From contig JAHECK010000025.1 of the NCBI GenBank assembly GCA_024641785.1, forward strand, positions 1 through 33,390: 33,390 bases of DNA, written 5' to 3'. The first letter of the stretch is position 1, and every line of letters starts with the position of its first letter. The notes below the pieces were generated by a model, which saw only the letters and a list, made by a program, of their open reading frames with translations, was not told the DNA's origin and did not search any database. A program made the position numbers and the translations under genes. This document shows, one piece after another, positions 17,478-26,888 of the stretch. This DNA comes from Flavobacteriales bacterium (lineage in GTDB: Bacteria; Bacteroidota; Bacteroidia; Flavobacteriales_D; JAHECK01).

Positions 17478-19475
17478 CTAAGTCATTTTCAATTTGGTAA
17501 ACTGAATATGATAATGAGTTCCTTGATCAATAAGCACTTCTATACTTCCATCTAACTGATTCGTAAGACTTCCTATTAATTCGATTCCTAAGTTATTTGT
17601 CGGCTCTTCAAATAGCTTCTTATTGAATCCGATACCATTATCACCCATTTTTAAATGATGAACACCATCTTCAATATAAAATTTCAAATAAATTTTTGCC
17701 TTTTTTGAATTTTCATTAAAGGCATGTTTTAATGAATTTGAAATGATCTCATTTATCAATAGCCCTAGTGGGTGAAGTGTATCCAGATCAAGATTTTCCA
17801 CCTCAATTTGATGATCTACGTAAATTGGATGCTCTTTATTATATGCAGAACTTAAATTATTTAATAAAAGCTCTAAATAATCTTTCACATTGATCTTTGT
17901 GAAATCTTTATTCATATATAATTGCTCATGTAGCAGAGACATTGCAGTAATTCTTGATTGAAGTTCCAAAATAAGTTCACGTGATTCTTCACTTCCTTTT
18001 AATGCCTGAAATCGCACTAATGAATTAATTATCTGAAGATTGTTTTTTACTCGGTGATGTATCTCTTGCAATAAAATCTCTTTTTCCTCCTTTGAAATAA
18101 GAGTTCTTTCATATTCTTCATTTATTCTTATAAGCTCAATATTTGTAACTTCTAATTCTTTTTTAATCGCATTTGTTGAATTATATCTTAAAAATTGAAT
18201 TGCTAATAGGACAAAAATTATGACTAGAGATATGATTAAAACTAAAGTAAATTCCTGATTATCCTCTAGTAAGATCTTTGAGTTTTTCAAGTCCAGTTCT
18301 TTAATAGCCATATTTTGCCTATTCGCTTCTTCTCGATAATATTCATCAAGTTTATGGAACCTTTCTTCATCGCTTTCCGATTTATATTCTTCTTCTAATT
18401 GGAAAGCTCGTGATAAATAAAAGTAAGCTTTAGCGTAGTTATCAATTGAACTATAATGTTCTGCTAATATTTTTGCGGTGCTAATTTCACTATCAATTAG
18501 ATTTTTTGATTTTGTTAAATTAAGGGCCTCAATTAAATAGCTTTCGGCTAAGTCTTTCTCACCAATTTTAGAATAATAATTACCATAATTTATTAACACA
18601 GAGCAAATTCCAACAGAATCTTGCATTTCGTTATATATCTCAAAAGCAGCATCTAAAGCTGGTTTCACACTATCAATTTCATTCAGTATTAAAAACACAT
18701 TCCCTAAATTATTTAGAGAAGTAGCCATTGGTTTAAATCGATCAAGCTTTTTAAACATTTGATAAGATAGCTTGTAGGAATTACGGGCCTCTTCATAATC
18801 ACTAAGCAGTTCATTTACTAAACCTAGATTATGAGTGGCGGTAGCTAAACCATATTCATTATTTAAATTTAAATAGGTGTTTCGGGCATTCGTATAATAT
18901 TCTTTAGACTTATTTATATCCCGTTGTGCATTATATAAATTGCCAATGTTCATATAAGTATTAGCGATCTGAACACTATCATTTATTGTACATCTTATAG
19001 ATAAAGCGATTTGGAAATTCACAAGGGCAATAGCATAAAGCCCTTGTTTTTTATTAATGATTCCGATGTTATTATATGCATTGGCCTCATTAAGTTTTAC
19101 TCTAAGTGTTTTTTGTCTTTCCGGGATATTTAGGTATTTATCAATGGCCATTTGAAAATACTCTCTCGCTTCAAGGTAGTTTCCAAAAAAATATTCATTT
19201 GTTCCCTTATGAAGATATAAGAAGGCAATGGAAGTATCCGCATTAAGTTTATTGGCAATTTCAAAACCTTTGTTAAACAAAAATTCAATCGCTTCTAAAT
19301 TTCTCACCCTGATTATTTGAGGTAGCGTATCCTCAATGGTGTACAAACAAAGGTTTAAATCATCTAGAGAATTGATTTTTGTTTTTAAGGCATCATTCTT
19401 TTCAAAAGCAAAGGATGTGTTACATGTTGTATTAATAAAGAAAGCAATTAAAAAAATTACTAGAACTTTACGCAT
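17478..19475 (-). CDS. TPR-containing sensor histidine kinase, HisKA_2 type
   Basis: 665 residues. A signal peptide (1 to about 23, ending SFA) precedes a sensor region of several TPR units (about 80-365: for example NAYNNIGIINKKQGLYAIALVNFQIAL, then TYMNIGNLYNAQRDINKSKEYYTNA and ATSLNNLGNV). A coiled linker follows, then one membrane helix (about 409-428). The cytoplasmic kinase has the HisKA_2 box EIHHRVKNNLQ (phospho-acceptor H474), the N-box NEIISNSLKHAF (N580) and the G1 box GDNGIGF (D612). The topology therefore places TPRs in the periplasm. HisKA_2 kinases usually partner with LytTR or other response regulators, but none is adjacent. The TPR ligand is unknown. Confidence 0.88.
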   Translation of the reverse strand: MRKVLVIFLIAFFINTTCNTSFAFEKNDALKTKINSLDDLNLCLYTIEDTLPQIIRVRNLEAIEFLFNKGFEIANKLNADTSIAFLYLHKGTNEYFFGNYLEAREYFQMAIDKYLNIPERQKTLRVKLNEANAYNNIGIINKKQGLYAIALVNFQIALSIRCTINDSVQIANTYMNIGNLYNAQRDINKSKEYYTNARNTYLNLNNEYGLATATHNLGLVNELLSDYEEARNSYKLSYQMFKKLDRFKPMATSLNNLGNVFLILNEIDSVKPALDAAFEIYNEMQDSVGICSVLINYGNYYSKIGEKDLAESYLIEALNLTKSKNLIDSEISTAKILAEHYSSIDNYAKAYFYLSRAFQLEEEYKSESDEERFHKLDEYYREEANRQNMAIKELDLKNSKILLEDNQEFTLVLIISLVIIFVLLAIQFLRYNSTNAIKKELEVTNIELIRINEEYERTLISKEEKEILLQEIHHRVKNNLQIINSLVRFQALKGSEESRELILELQSRITAMSLLHEQLYMNKDFTKINVKDYLELLLNNLSSAYNKEHPIYVDHQIEVENLDLDTLHPLGLLINEIISNSLKHAFNENSKKAKIYLKFYIEDGVHHLKMGDNGIGFNKKLFEEPTNNLGIELIGSLTNQLDGSIEVLIDQGTHYHIQFTKLKMT

Positions 19476-19670
19476 TTTAAAAGTTTATTATTTCTTTCTT
19501 AAAAAGCATTCTGTCTCTTAAAGACATATTAATTTTTATTAAATAATAGAAAATATTTTATGTTTAAAATAAATTAACTTAGAAGTTTAAATTGTTTTCG
19601 AGTGTTAAAATAATTTATTTTTGAAGATTAACCAACATTCAATAATAGTTTTCAGGTTGAATACAAAGAC

Positions 19671-19678
19671 TATTTTTG
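19671..19678 (+). promoter_or_regulatory. Candidate -7 promoter element of the DUF493 gene
   Basis: TATTTTTG is an exact TAnnTTTG match ending 15 bases before the ATG at 19694. The 218-base gap between this gene and the divergent kinase gene otherwise shows only A+T-rich sequence; I found no matching element for the kinase. Confidence 0.42.
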
Positions 19679-19693
19679 TTCAATTATAATTAA

Positions 19694-19966
19694 ATGGAAG
19701 TAAATAAGCGAAATCAATTAAGAGAGTTATTAGATCACCATCATAAATGGCCGGATGCGTTTACTTTTAAGTTTATTTATAAGTGCGATCCTGAAACTGA
19801 ATTAAAATTGAAAAAGCTATTCAATACACAATCTAAGATCACTATAAAATCATCATCTAAAAATAATTTTAACAGTATGTCTGTGGTTCATATCTCTTCT
19901 AATGCTGATGAGATCATGGATATCTATCAACAAGCCTCCGAAATTGAAGGCGTAATGTCTTTATAA
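19694..19966 (+). CDS. DUF493 (YbeD-like, UPF0250) family protein
   Basis: 90 residues, the usual length of this small ferredoxin-like-fold family. The recognisable core is WPDAFTFKFIYKCDP at residues 19-33, with NNFNSMSVVHISSNADEIMDIYQQASEIEGVMSL at the C-terminus (split here as NNFNSMSVVHISS and ADEIMDIYQQAS). Family members have an ACT-like fold and are suggested to be regulatory; the function is not established. It is followed one base after its stop by a small membrane protein gene, so the two should be co-transcribed. Confidence 0.85.
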   Translation: MEVNKRNQLRELLDHHHKWPDAFTFKFIYKCDPETELKLKKLFNTQSKITIKSSSKNNFNSMSVVHISSNADEIMDIYQQASEIEGVMSL

Positions 19967-19967
19967 A

Positions 19968-20333
19968 ATGATTGAAATAGCTAGTAAAGCTCTCTGGATC
20001 ACATTCTCGGCCTATTTGGTTTATGTAATTGGAAAATGGATCTATAGCCGATATATAAAACAGGATATTGATTCCTATTTTTATTTTTTAAGTTTAAATA
20101 AAGATGAACAAGGAATTTGGTATTTAAGAATAGATGCTCCAAAGAATGACTTTAATGTTGAAATAGAGATTACATTAAATGACAAAATAGTATTCGAAAA
20201 AAATGCCTGCTTAAAAGCAGGCATAAATCGTATTTTAATTTCCTTAGATCTATTAGAAAATAAAGATGCTATAATTAAAATAGAATCTGAAAAACAAAAA
20301 ATTGAAAGGCCATTTATAGCATCACAAAATTAA
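19968..20333 (+). CDS. Small membrane-anchored protein of unknown function
   Basis: 121 residues, not recognised. One hydrophobic helix lies near the N-terminus (about 5-27, ALWITFSAYLVYVIGKWIYS). It is followed by a basic RYIKQD and a probably beta-rich domain with NFDFNVEIEITLN-like strands (residues 62-77) and ending in PFIASQN. The arrangement suggests a bitopic inner-membrane protein with a small soluble domain; orientation is not clear. It starts one base after the DUF493 stop. Its last four bases overlap the end of clpC on the other strand, and its coding sequence contains the probable clpC terminator. Confidence 0.7.
   Translation: MIEIASKALWITFSAYLVYVIGKWIYSRYIKQDIDSYFYFLSLNKDEQGIWYLRIDAPKNDFNVEIEITLNDKIVFEKNACLKAGINRILISLDLLENKDAIIKIESEKQKIERPFIASQN
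20197..20224 (-). terminator. clpC intrinsic terminator embedded in an opposing coding sequence
   Basis: The arms ATGCCTGCTT (20203-20212) and AAGCAGGCAT (20215-20224) are perfectly complementary. Read on the minus strand, the hairpin runs straight into seven T residues (complement of A at 20197-20203). It lies about 105 bases downstream of the clpC stop, inside the unknown membrane protein gene. On the plus strand there is no T tract after the hairpin, so it should act only on clpC transcripts. Confidence 0.75.
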
Positions 20334-22852
20334 TCTTTCAACTTTTTCTTTTCTACATTTACTTTCATCGAATCTGTTTTTTCGATATAGTCTATTTTAA
20401 TGGTATCGCCCTCATTTAATTCCATGTCAACAATTTGTTCCGCTACCGGATCTTCTACGTAACGTTGGATGGCTCTTTTTAGAGGTCTGGCACCATATTT
20501 TGGATCGTATCCTTTAGCAGCAACATAATCTTTAGCTCTCTTAGTAAGTTTAAGATTATATCCAAGTTCTTTCGTCCTGATAAATAATTTATTCAATTCA
20601 ATATCGATGATCTTATGAAGATCTTCTTTATCAAGTGATTTGAATAAAACCAGGTCATCTATTCGGTTTAAAAATTCAGGGGCAAAAGATCTTTTAAGTG
20701 CACTTTCAATGACTTTTTTCTCATTCTTTTCTTTATCATCAATTTTAGATTGGGTTGCAAAACCGACTCCACCGCCAAAATCAGAAAGCTGACGAGCTCC
20801 AAGATTTGAAGTCATAATGATAATCGTATTTTTAAAATCAATCTTACGTCCAAGAGAGTCAGTCATTTGACCATCATCTAAAGCTTGTAATAGCAAATTG
20901 AAAACATCAGGGTGTGCTTTTTCGATCTCATCTAATAAAATAATAGAGTAGGGGCGTCTGCGAACTTTTTCCGTCAATTGTCCACCTTCTTCATAACCCA
21001 CATAACCGGGAGGAGCTCCTATCAACCGTGATACTGCAAATTTTTCCATGTATTCACTCATATCTACACGAATCAAAGCATCTGCAGAATCAAACATATA
21101 CTGAGCTAATTCTTTTGCCAATTGTGTTTTCCCAACTCCTGTAGGCCCCAGGAAGATAAATGATCCAATCGGTTTATCAGGATCTTTTAAGCCCGTACGA
21201 TTTCTTTTGATCGCTCTAACGACTTTTTGAATTGCTTCTTCTTGTCCAATAACCTTACCTGCAAGATCCTCAGCCATTCTGGATAGTTTCCCGGATTCTT
21301 TTTCGGCAATTCGCATAACAGGAATACCTGTCATCATGGCTACTGTTTCTGCTACATGGGATTCTGTAACCGTTATTCTATTGGTTTTAGCATCTTCCTC
21401 CCATATTTTTTTAGCGCGATCCAACTCAAAGTTCAATTGCTTTTCAGTATCTCGAAGTTGCGCCGCTTTTTCATATTGTTGGCTTTGAACTACTTCATTC
21501 TTTTGATTTTTTATCTCTTCGATCTTCCGTTCAATTTCAATAATTTCTTTTGGGACATTAACGTATTTTATATGCACTCTTGAACCCGCCTCATCCAATG
21601 CATCGATTGCTTTATCCGGTAGGTTTCTATCCGAAACATATCGGTTAGTAAGTCTAACACATGCTTCGATCGCTTCAGGTGTATAGGTTACAGAATGATG
21701 ATCTTCGTATTTATCTTTTATATTATTTAAAATTTCGATCGTTTCATCTATATCCGTAGGTTCGATCACGACTTTTTGAAATCTTCTTTCCAAGGCCCCA
21801 TCTTTTTCGATGTATTGTCTGTATTCGTCGAGAGTTGTTGCTCCAATACATTGTATTTCCCCTCTTGAAAGTGCTGGTTTAAACATATTTGAAGCATCTA
21901 ATGAACCTGAAGCACCACCGGCACCAACTATAGTATGTATTTCATCAATAAATAAAATAACATCCGGAGATTTTTCTAATTCATTCATTACCGCCTTCAT
22001 TCGTTCTTCAAATTGCCCACGGTATTTTGTTCCAGCTACCATTGAGGCCATATCTAAAGCTATGATCCTTTTATTAAACAGGACTCTTGCTACTTTTCTT
22101 TGAATAATTCGAAGTGCAAGACCTTCAGCTATTGCTGATTTCCCAACTCCCGGATCACCTATTAATACAGGATTATTCTTTTTACGACGGCTTAAAATCT
22201 GAGATACCCGTTCTATTTCCATTTCTCTTCCAACGATTGGATCCAACTTTCCTTCCTCAGCAATTTTGGTAAGGTCTCTACCAAAGTTATCAAGAACGGG
22301 GGTAGATGACTTTGACTCTTTCACTTTTCGTTGACTTCCTGAATATTCACTTCCTGTAGATTCAAATGGATTATCTTCAGGGGGGAAGTTTGATTGACTG
22401 GTAATATCATTTTCTTCCATATTCATTATTAAGTATTCGTTTTTAGCATCAATATACTGAACTCCCATGCGCTCCATGGTTCCGGTAATCATATTATTTC
22501 GATCTTTTAGTATGGCTAAAAGAAGATGTCCTGTATCGATAACGCTGCTTTTAAATTCTTTTGCAACTAAATAAGTTATTTTTAATACCCTTTCTGCTTG
22601 TTTAACCATTGGGATATTATTTTGATTTCGAAGTTTATTATCTCTGGATGGGATTGAATTCTCAATTGAAGAGCGTAAACGTAATAAATCAACATCTAAA
22701 CTTTGAAGGATTTTTACTGCAGTTCCTTTCCCTTCCCTTATCAAACCTAGCATTAAATGCTCTAAACCCACGTAATCGTGACCAAGTCGAAGCGCTTCTT
22801 CACGACTAAAATTAATAACTTCCTTTACTCTTGGTGAAAAATTTACTTCCAT
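20330..22852 (-). CDS. clpC: ATP-dependent Clp protease ATP-binding subunit ClpC
   Basis: 840 residues. The N-terminal Clp_N repeats cover about 1-145 ([25 protein letters not shown]). AAA+ module 1 has Walker A GDPGVGKS (232-239) and Walker [11 protein letters not shown] short middle region carries a UVR-like motif (about 448-475, [18 protein letters not shown]), the ClpC hallmark. AAA+ module 2 has Walker A GPTGVGKT (569-576). A GVGF loop near 695-698 is the expected ClpP contact. ClpC unfolds substrates and feeds them to ClpP; clpP and adaptor genes such as mcsA/mcsB are not in this window. It diverges from gyrA across 224 bases and has a TATATTTG element 61 bases upstream. Confidence 0.95.
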   Translation of the reverse strand: MEVNFSPRVKEVINFSREEALRLGHDYVGLEHLMLGLIREGKGTAVKILQSLDVDLLRLRSSIENSIPSRDNKLRNQNNIPMVKQAERVLKITYLVAKEFKSSVIDTGHLLLAILKDRNNMITGTMERMGVQYIDAKNEYLIMNMEENDITSQSNFPPEDNPFESTGSEYSGSQRKVKESKSSTPVLDNFGRDLTKIAEEGKLDPIVGREMEIERVSQILSRRKKNNPVLIGDPGVGKSAIAEGLALRIIQRKVARVLFNKRIIALDMASMVAGTKYRGQFEERMKAVMNELEKSPDVILFIDEIHTIVGAGGASGSLDASNMFKPALSRGEIQCIGATTLDEYRQYIEKDGALERRFQKVVIEPTDIDETIEILNNIKDKYEDHHSVTYTPEAIEACVRLTNRYVSDRNLPDKAIDALDEAGSRVHIKYVNVPKEIIEIERKIEEIKNQKNEVVQSQQYEKAAQLRDTEKQLNFELDRAKKIWEEDAKTNRITVTESHVAETVAMMTGIPVMRIAEKESGKLSRMAEDLAGKVIGQEEAIQKVVRAIKRNRTGLKDPDKPIGSFIFLGPTGVGKTQLAKELAQYMFDSADALIRVDMSEYMEKFAVSRLIGAPPGYVGYEEGGQLTEKVRRRPYSIILLDEIEKAHPDVFNLLLQALDDGQMTDSLGRKIDFKNTIIIMTSNLGARQLSDFGGGVGFATQSKIDDKEKNEKKVIESALKRSFAPEFLNRIDDLVLFKSLDKEDLHKIIDIELNKLFIRTKELGYNLKLTKRAKDYVAAKGYDPKYGARPLKRAIQRYVEDPVAEQIVDMELNEGDTIKIDYIEKTDSMKVNVEKKKLKD

Positions 22853-22913
22853 GTTTCTTATGCTTTTTCCTAACGGTATTATTGTTCTAAATTATAGTAT
22901 TAGCAATTACTTT

Positions 22914-22921
22914 CAAATATA
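22914..22921 (-). promoter_or_regulatory. Candidate -7 promoter element of clpC
   Basis: The minus strand reads TATATTTG, an exact TAnnTTTG match, 61 bases before the clpC ATG. No TTG occurs at the preferred 19-21 base spacing upstream. Confidence 0.42.
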
Positions 22922-22959
22922 AAATTGAATAAAGTATTATTTACTTTGCACAATGAAGA

Positions 22960-22993
22960 TTATTCACATCTAATCGTGTTAAATTGTGAATAA
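22960..22993. promoter_or_regulatory. Inverted pair of DnaA-box-like 9-mers between clpC and gyrA
   Basis: TTATTCACA (22960-22968) and its exact reverse complement TGTGAATAA (22985-22993) are separated by 16 bases. Both fit the DnaA-box consensus TTATNCACA. They lie in the divergent clpC-gyrA promoter region. They may bind DnaA or simply be a dyad operator for another regulator; two boxes are too few to call an origin. Confidence 0.35.
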
Positions 22994-23036
22994 AATTCGC
23001 TTTTATAAGCTAATATATTGAGTAATTTCACGACCT

Positions 23037-23059
23037 TGAATTTGCAATAATTATGCAAA
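23037..23059 (+). promoter_or_regulatory. Candidate gyrA -7 element overlapping an inverted repeat
   Basis: TGAATTTG followed by CA (23037-23044) is a one-mismatch TAnnTTTG element, with TTG at 23018-23020 sixteen bases upstream. It overlaps the inverted repeat TTTGCA-7 bases-TGCAAA (23041-23059). The -7 element ends 32 bases before the gyrA ATG. Confidence 0.35.
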
Positions 23060-23076
23060 AAAATATATAGGAATTT

Positions 23077-25617
23077 ATGGCAGAGAATGAAAAAATAATA
23101 CCGATCAACATTGAGGATGAAATGAAGTCGGCTTATATCGACTATTCAATGTCGGTGATCGTATCAAGAGCATTACCAGATGTTAGAGATGGGTTTAAAC
23201 CCGTGCATAGAAGGGTATTGTATGGAATGTTGGATTTAGGAGTTTATTCAAATCGCCCTTATAAAAAATCAGCTCGTATTGTTGGGGAGGTTTTAGGAAA
23301 GTACCATCCACATGGGGATTCTTCGGTTTATGACACAATGGTCAGAATGGCACAACATTGGTCTCTACGTTATCCGATGGTTGATGGACAGGGAAACTTT
23401 GGTTCTGTTGATGGAGATAGTCCTGCAGCAATGCGTTATACTGAAGCCCGGCTTCGGAAAATTGCTGAAGAAATGCTTTCAGATCTTGAAAAAGATACGG
23501 TTGATTTCAGACCGAATTTTGATGACTCATTAACAGAGCCATCTGTATTGCCTGCAAAGATCCCTAACCTTTTAGTAAATGGTTCAAGTGGAATTGCAGT
23601 CGGAATGGCGACGAACATGGCGCCTCATAATCTTTCTGAGGTTATTGACGGTACAATAGCATATATTGATAATAATGAAATTACAATTGACGAACTAATC
23701 CAATATATTAAAGCACCTGATTTTCCGACCGGAGGTATTATTTATGGATATGATGGAGTAAAGCAAGCTTTTGAGACTGGAAGAGGACGTGTAGTAATGC
23801 GTGCTAAAACGGCGTTTGAAGAAATTCGGGAAGGAAAAGAAGCGATCATCATTACCGAAATTCCTTATCAGGTTAATAAGGCTGAAATGATCAAGAAGAC
23901 AGCCGATCTGGTAAATGATAAAAAAATTGATGGTATCAGTGATATTAGAGACGAATCCGACAGAAATGGAATGCGGATCGTTTATGAATTAAAACGAGAT
24001 GCCATTCCAAATGTAGTATTAAATAAATTATTCAAGTATACAGGTCTTCAAACATCCTTTTCTGTAAATAACATTGCTTTAGTTAAAGGAAAACCGGAAG
24101 CGTTAAACTTGAAGGATATGATTAAGCATTTTGTTAATCATAGACATGAAGTAATTGTTCGTCGTACTAAGTTTGAATTAAAAAAAGCAGAAGAAAGAGC
24201 ACATATTCTTGATGGATTATTAATAGCTCTGGATAATCTGGATGAAGTAATTGCACTTATTCGTTCATCACAAACTCCGGAAGATGCAAGGATGGGATTG
24301 ATAGAACGCTTTGAATTAAGTGAAATTCAAGCGCGTGCAATCTTAGATATGCGATTACAGAAATTGACCGGACTTGAGCGAGGTAAAATTAAAGAAGAAC
24401 ATGCCGAATTAATGGAACTTATCAAAAATTTACTTTTAATTCTTGATAATGAAGAAATGAGGATGGGAATCATTAAAGATGAGTTATTGGATATCAAAAA
24501 TAAATATGGTGATGATCGACGAACTCAAATAGAATATGCTTCTGCTGACTTCAGAATGGAAGATATGATCGCAGATGAAATGGTAGTTGTTACAATATCA
24601 CATTTAGGTTATATGAAAAGAACTTCTCTTGCTGAATATAAACTTCAGCATAGGGGAGGAGTTGGTTCAAAAGGAACCACTACTCGAGATGAAGATTTCC
24701 TAGAACATATGTTTATTGCTACCAATCATAATTACTTATTGATCTTTACTCAAAAGGGACGTTGTTTCTGGATGAGGGTATTCGAAATTCCTGAAGGTTC
24801 TAAATCAAGTAAAGGAAGGGCTATTCAAAATCTGGTAAATATTGAACCAGATGATAAGGTAATGGCATACATTAATGTATTAGATCTTAAAGATCAAGAT
24901 TACATTAATAACAATTACTTGATCATGTGTACAAGTAAAGGAGTTATAAAGAAAACAACACTTGAAGCCTATTCTCGACCTCGAACAAATGGTATTAATG
25001 CCATAAGTATAAGAGAAGGAGATCAACTTCTTGAAGCAAAACTTACTTCAGGTGAAGATGAGATCTTATTAGGTTTGAAATCAGGGCGTGCTATTCGATT
25101 TAATGAAAGCAAAGTTAGACCAATGGGTCGTAACGCTGCAGGAGTTAAAGGAATCACCTTAAGCAATGATAAAGACTTTGTTATTGGTATGGTATGTGTA
25201 AATGACAATGAGTCTGATATTCTTGTTGTATCTGAGAAGGGATATGGAAAACGTTCTAGTCTTGAAGATTATAGAATAACTAATCGTGGTGGAAAAGGTG
25301 TTAAAACGCTTTCTATTACTGAAAAGACAGGTAATCTTATTGCTATTAAGAATGTAACCGATGATAATGAGTTGATGATCATCAACAAAGCAGGAGTGGT
25401 GATACGATTGGATGTTGGTAATTTGAGAACGATGGGAAGAGCAACGCAAGGAGTTCGATTGATCAACTTGAAAGGAAATGATGAGATTGCGGCTGTTGCA
25501 AAAGTGGATAAAGAAGAAGACGATGAGAGTAATGATACTTTAAATCAGTCAGATGATCTAGATGGAAATGATTCTCTTTCTAAAAGTGATGAAAATCAAG
25601 ATTTAAGTGATGAATAA
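23077..25617 (+). CDS. gyrA: DNA gyrase subunit A
   Basis: 846 residues, full length for Bacteroidota GyrA. The breakage-reunion domain has the active-site tyrosine Y121 in [10 protein letters not shown]. The quinolone-determining segment [15 protein letters not shown] keeps Ser82 and Asp86 at the positions equal to E. coli Ser83 and Asp87, the susceptible-type residues. The C-terminal beta-pinwheel carries [10 protein letters not shown] (about 524-533) at the GyrA-box position and a second NRGGKGVK repeat near 737-744. The tail after about 810 is rich in Asp, Glu and Ser. The subunit pairs with GyrB to introduce negative supercoils. Length, position of the box and acidic tail favour GyrA over ParC. 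gyrB is not in the window. Confidence 0.95.
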   Translation: MAENEKIIPINIEDEMKSAYIDYSMSVIVSRALPDVRDGFKPVHRRVLYGMLDLGVYSNRPYKKSARIVGEVLGKYHPHGDSSVYDTMVRMAQHWSLRYPMVDGQGNFGSVDGDSPAAMRYTEARLRKIAEEMLSDLEKDTVDFRPNFDDSLTEPSVLPAKIPNLLVNGSSGIAVGMATNMAPHNLSEVIDGTIAYIDNNEITIDELIQYIKAPDFPTGGIIYGYDGVKQAFETGRGRVVMRAKTAFEEIREGKEAIIITEIPYQVNKAEMIKKTADLVNDKKIDGISDIRDESDRNGMRIVYELKRDAIPNVVLNKLFKYTGLQTSFSVNNIALVKGKPEALNLKDMIKHFVNHRHEVIVRRTKFELKKAEERAHILDGLLIALDNLDEVIALIRSSQTPEDARMGLIERFELSEIQARAILDMRLQKLTGLERGKIKEEHAELMELIKNLLLILDNEEMRMGIIKDELLDIKNKYGDDRRTQIEYASADFRMEDMIADEMVVVTISHLGYMKRTSLAEYKLQHRGGVGSKGTTTRDEDFLEHMFIATNHNYLLIFTQKGRCFWMRVFEIPEGSKSSKGRAIQNLVNIEPDDKVMAYINVLDLKDQDYINNNYLIMCTSKGVIKKTTLEAYSRPRTNGINAISIREGDQLLEAKLTSGEDEILLGLKSGRAIRFNESKVRPMGRNAAGVKGITLSNDKDFVIGMVCVNDNESDILVVSEKGYGKRSSLEDYRITNRGGKGVKTLSITEKTGNLIAIKNVTDDNELMIINKAGVVIRLDVGNLRTMGRATQGVRLINLKGNDEIAAVAKVDKEEDDESNDTLNQSDDLDGNDSLSKSDENQDLSDE

Positions 25618-25621
25618 ATGA

Positions 25622-25629
25622 TAGTTTTG
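25622..25629 (+). promoter_or_regulatory. Candidate -7 promoter element of the TPR protein gene
   Basis: TAGTTTTG followed by CA is an exact TAnnTTTG match located just after the gyrA stop codon and 21 bases before the next ATG. The downstream gene may therefore have its own promoter as well as gyrA readthrough. Confidence 0.42.
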
Positions 25630-25650
25630 CATAAATTAAAATAGATCAAA

Positions 25651-26826
25651 ATGAAAAAAGTAATATTCTCGACTTTGTTATTCTTGTTTGCTGTAGTGCT
25701 TTATGGACAATCTTCAAAAGTGAATACTGCATATGCAAATTATACGCATGCGGCGGATGATTTAAGAAACAATGAATTAAATAAAGCAATAGAAAGTCTT
25801 AATGAAGCAGTTAGTAATATTGAACCGGCAACATTAGACCCTAAGACATCCATTAAGTCAAAGACATGGAAATATCGTGGAAATATTTATTCTATGATTT
25901 CAGGTATTGAAACTATGAGGGAGAAATATCCTGATGCCATTCAAATAGCTGTAGATTCTTACTCAAAAGCGATGGAGCTTGATACTAAAGGTTCAGATAA
26001 AGCTGAAATAATGGGGCAGTTGAAAACGATACATGATGCTGAATTTCAAAATGGAAACGACGCATTTGGAGAGCAAAAATTTGATATTGCGATCAATTTC
26101 TACAAGAATAGTATCTTCATTTTTGAATCAATGGGTCTTGTAGATTCAGTTTCTTATTTCAATGGCGCACTTGCAGCTGATAATGGAAAGTTCTATGATG
26201 TTGCTTTAGAAAATTATCTAGGAGCTGCACGTTTAGGATATCAAGATGTATATTGTTTTAATAGAGCAATGATCATTTTGAAAGATCAGGAAAAGTATGA
26301 TGAAGCGATTGCAATTTCTAATGAAGCGATTGCTTTATATCCTCAAAACAATGATCTTATCATTACTCAGTTAAATATATTTTTAGCGGCGGATATGTTT
26401 GCTGATGCTGAGCCTGAAATGGAACAAGCGGTAATAGATAAACCTGATGATCCTACAATGTGGTTTGCACTTGCAGTGGTAAAAGATAACCTTAACAAGG
26501 TTGATGAAGCAAAAGCAGCATATGAAAAATCATTGGAAATCGATCCGCAATTTTTTAATTCAAATTTGAACTTAGCGATTCTTTATTTCAATAAAGCTTC
26601 AAAAATGATAGAAGCTGCTAATGCAATCCCGGCTAAAGAAGTTGATAAATATAATTCTGCTATAAAAGAAGCTAAGACGCAGCTATCTATGGCAGTTCCT
26701 TATTTCGAAGCTGCATACGCTGTTACTCCTAATAGATCTATATTGATGGATTTAAAAGAAGCTTATGGCCAACTAGGGGATACAGAAAACTACAAAAGAG
26801 TTAAAGAAATACTTGATAGTGAGTAA
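25651..26826 (+). CDS. Exported tetratricopeptide repeat protein
   Basis: 391 residues. A signal peptide (MKKVIFSTLLFLFAVVLYGQ) is followed by TPR units, the clearest at about 200-300 (EKYDEAIAISNEAIALYP, then WFALAVVKDNLNKVDEAKAAYEKSLEIDP split across a turn, and FNSNLNLAILYFNKAS). No lipobox, catalytic motif or T9SS sorting domain is visible, so it is probably a periplasmic scaffold. Such TPR proteins downstream of gyrA are common in Bacteroidota, without an assigned function. The gene is 33 bases after gyrA and is closed by a strong terminator. Confidence 0.82.
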   Translation: MKKVIFSTLLFLFAVVLYGQSSKVNTAYANYTHAADDLRNNELNKAIESLNEAVSNIEPATLDPKTSIKSKTWKYRGNIYSMISGIETMREKYPDAIQIAVDSYSKAMELDTKGSDKAEIMGQLKTIHDAEFQNGNDAFGEQKFDIAINFYKNSIFIFESMGLVDSVSYFNGALAADNGKFYDVALENYLGAARLGYQDVYCFNRAMIILKDQEKYDEAIAISNEAIALYPQNNDLIITQLNIFLAADMFADAEPEMEQAVIDKPDDPTMWFALAVVKDNLNKVDEAKAAYEKSLEIDPQFFNSNLNLAILYFNKASKMIEAANAIPAKEVDKYNSAIKEAKTQLSMAVPYFEAAYAVTPNRSILMDLKEAYGQLGDTENYKRVKEILDSE

Positions 26827-26849
26827 TTCTCTAATAATATTAAAAAATT

Positions 26850-26876
26850 AAAGTCCTGTTATGCAGGACTTTTTTT
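26850..26876 (+). terminator. Intrinsic terminator after the TPR protein gene
   Basis: A 9-bp perfect stem AAAGTCCTG/CAGGACTTT with a 5-base loop is followed by a run of seven T residues and then ATTTT. It ends the gyrA-TPR transcription unit 23 bases after the stop codon. Confidence 0.82.
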
Positions 26877-26888
26877 ATTTTAGATACT

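Noticed and set aside
4932-22852. clpB and clpC in the same window as signs of a duplicated stress locus
   Set aside because: They differ in the middle domain (long coiled coil versus UVR motif) and in the ClpP loop, and are distinct families normally both present in Bacteroidota.
22960-22993. Replication origin
   Set aside because: Only two DnaA-like boxes are visible, dnaA/dnaN are not in the window, and no obvious unwinding-element repeat array is seen; reported as a regulatory candidate only.
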